Below, piece after piece: positions 63,779 to 64,000 of a stretch of 64,000 nucleotides of DNA. The DNA is from Pedobacter gandavensis (lineage in GTDB: Bacteria > Bacteroidota > Bacteroidia > Sphingobacteriales > Sphingobacteriaceae): NCBI RefSeq assembly GCF_014172405.1, contig NZ_WNXC01000001.1, forward strand, positions 1,612,001-1,676,000. The letters run 5' to 3'. Each line of letters opens with the position of its first letter. The stretch's first letter is position 1. Both the position numbers and the translations under genes were made by a program. The notes beneath the pieces are model-generated. The model did not search any database. It worked only from the letters and a program-made list of their open reading frames with translations, and was not told the DNA's origin.

Positions 63779-64000
63779 AAAATGGTAATCAAAACCATAC
63801 AAAAGCCTTTGAATCATAGATTCTAAGGCTTTGTCGTTTCCGGTAACCTCAAAACATCCTAAATTCGCATAGTTACGGTGAGTAATTCGGTGTTGAAGGT
63901 ATTTCACACATATTCAACTTAAAAAAATGCTTCTTCTAGATTTAAAAAAGAATTAGAGGAATAGTAAATGACTCCCTAATTTCGGCGAACAGCCTGTAAT
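63779..64000 (+). mobile_element. Left end of a further element E4 (runs off the window)
   Basis: A hairpin (AAAAGCCTTTGAATC, then GATTCTAAGGCTTT, 63801-63832) is followed by a truncated arm-type motif CGGTGAGTAATTCGGTG (63877-63893). The layout copies E1's left end. No integrase start is seen before the edge. Confidence 0.5.

Overview
The window is chromosomal DNA of a member of the Bacteroidota, most likely a Pedobacter-like Sphingobacteriaceae. The evidence is promoters of the TTTG-N19-TAnnTTTG type, a carboxypeptidase-regulatory-like TonB receptor, DUF4369/TlpA-type thioredoxins, DUF3667 and DUF6266 proteins, many secreted glycoside hydrolases and low to moderate GC. All functions come from reading the translations; no database search was run.

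Layout. 1-5.7 kb holds the start of a PSCyt1/DUF1549-type cytochrome protein, an AraC regulator, an SDR plus an enolase-superfamily dehydratase (sugar-acid catabolism) and a MATE exporter. 5.7-11.2 kb is housekeeping: an outer-membrane barrel protein, D-Ala-D-Ala ligase, a PASTA protein, MltG, a hot-dog thioesterase, a YihY-family protein and tRNA-Ser(UGA). 11.2-20 kb is accessory and decayed: two integrase remnants behind tRNA-Ser attachment sequence, small cargo genes, two methyltransferases, a DJ-1 pseudogene, and a DUF3667 gene that sits in what looks like an integron-type cassette with a 75-bp attC-like palindrome. 20-29 kb has a divergent qorB/HxlR pair, an amidohydrolase, a GH18-like lipoprotein and a TonB receptor preceded by a 28-codon ORF ending in four cysteine codons. 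29.5-55.6 kb is a glycan-degradation region (GH92, GH3, a six-hairpin glycosidase, a second GH3 with PA14, GH29, GH88, PL8, GH2, a ROK kinase and a phospholipase C) without a SusC/SusD pair. 55.8-59.1 kb has small proteins, DUF6266, DoxX and VOC proteins. 59.4-64 kb has a second tRNA-Ser(UGA), another decayed element (integrase tip joined to an IstB fragment), a second integron-like cassette carrying an alpha/beta hydrolase, a GH20 gene and a right attachment site.

How the parts work together. PL8 and GH88 form a classical two-step route for uronic-acid polysaccharides: lyase, then unsaturated glucuronyl hydrolase. GH2, GH29, GH20, GH92 and GH3 would trim the other sugars, and ROK could phosphorylate a released sugar. 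GH92 and the GH3/six-hairpin pair are divergent and share a near-identical operator palindrome.

The most unusual signals are (a) integron-like single-gene cassettes, bounded by attC-like palindromes, next to a repeated promoter/core motif and with no integron integrase in the window; (b) the poly-cysteine leader ORF before the TonB receptor; (c) repeated integration at tRNA-Ser, with chimeric integrase remnants.
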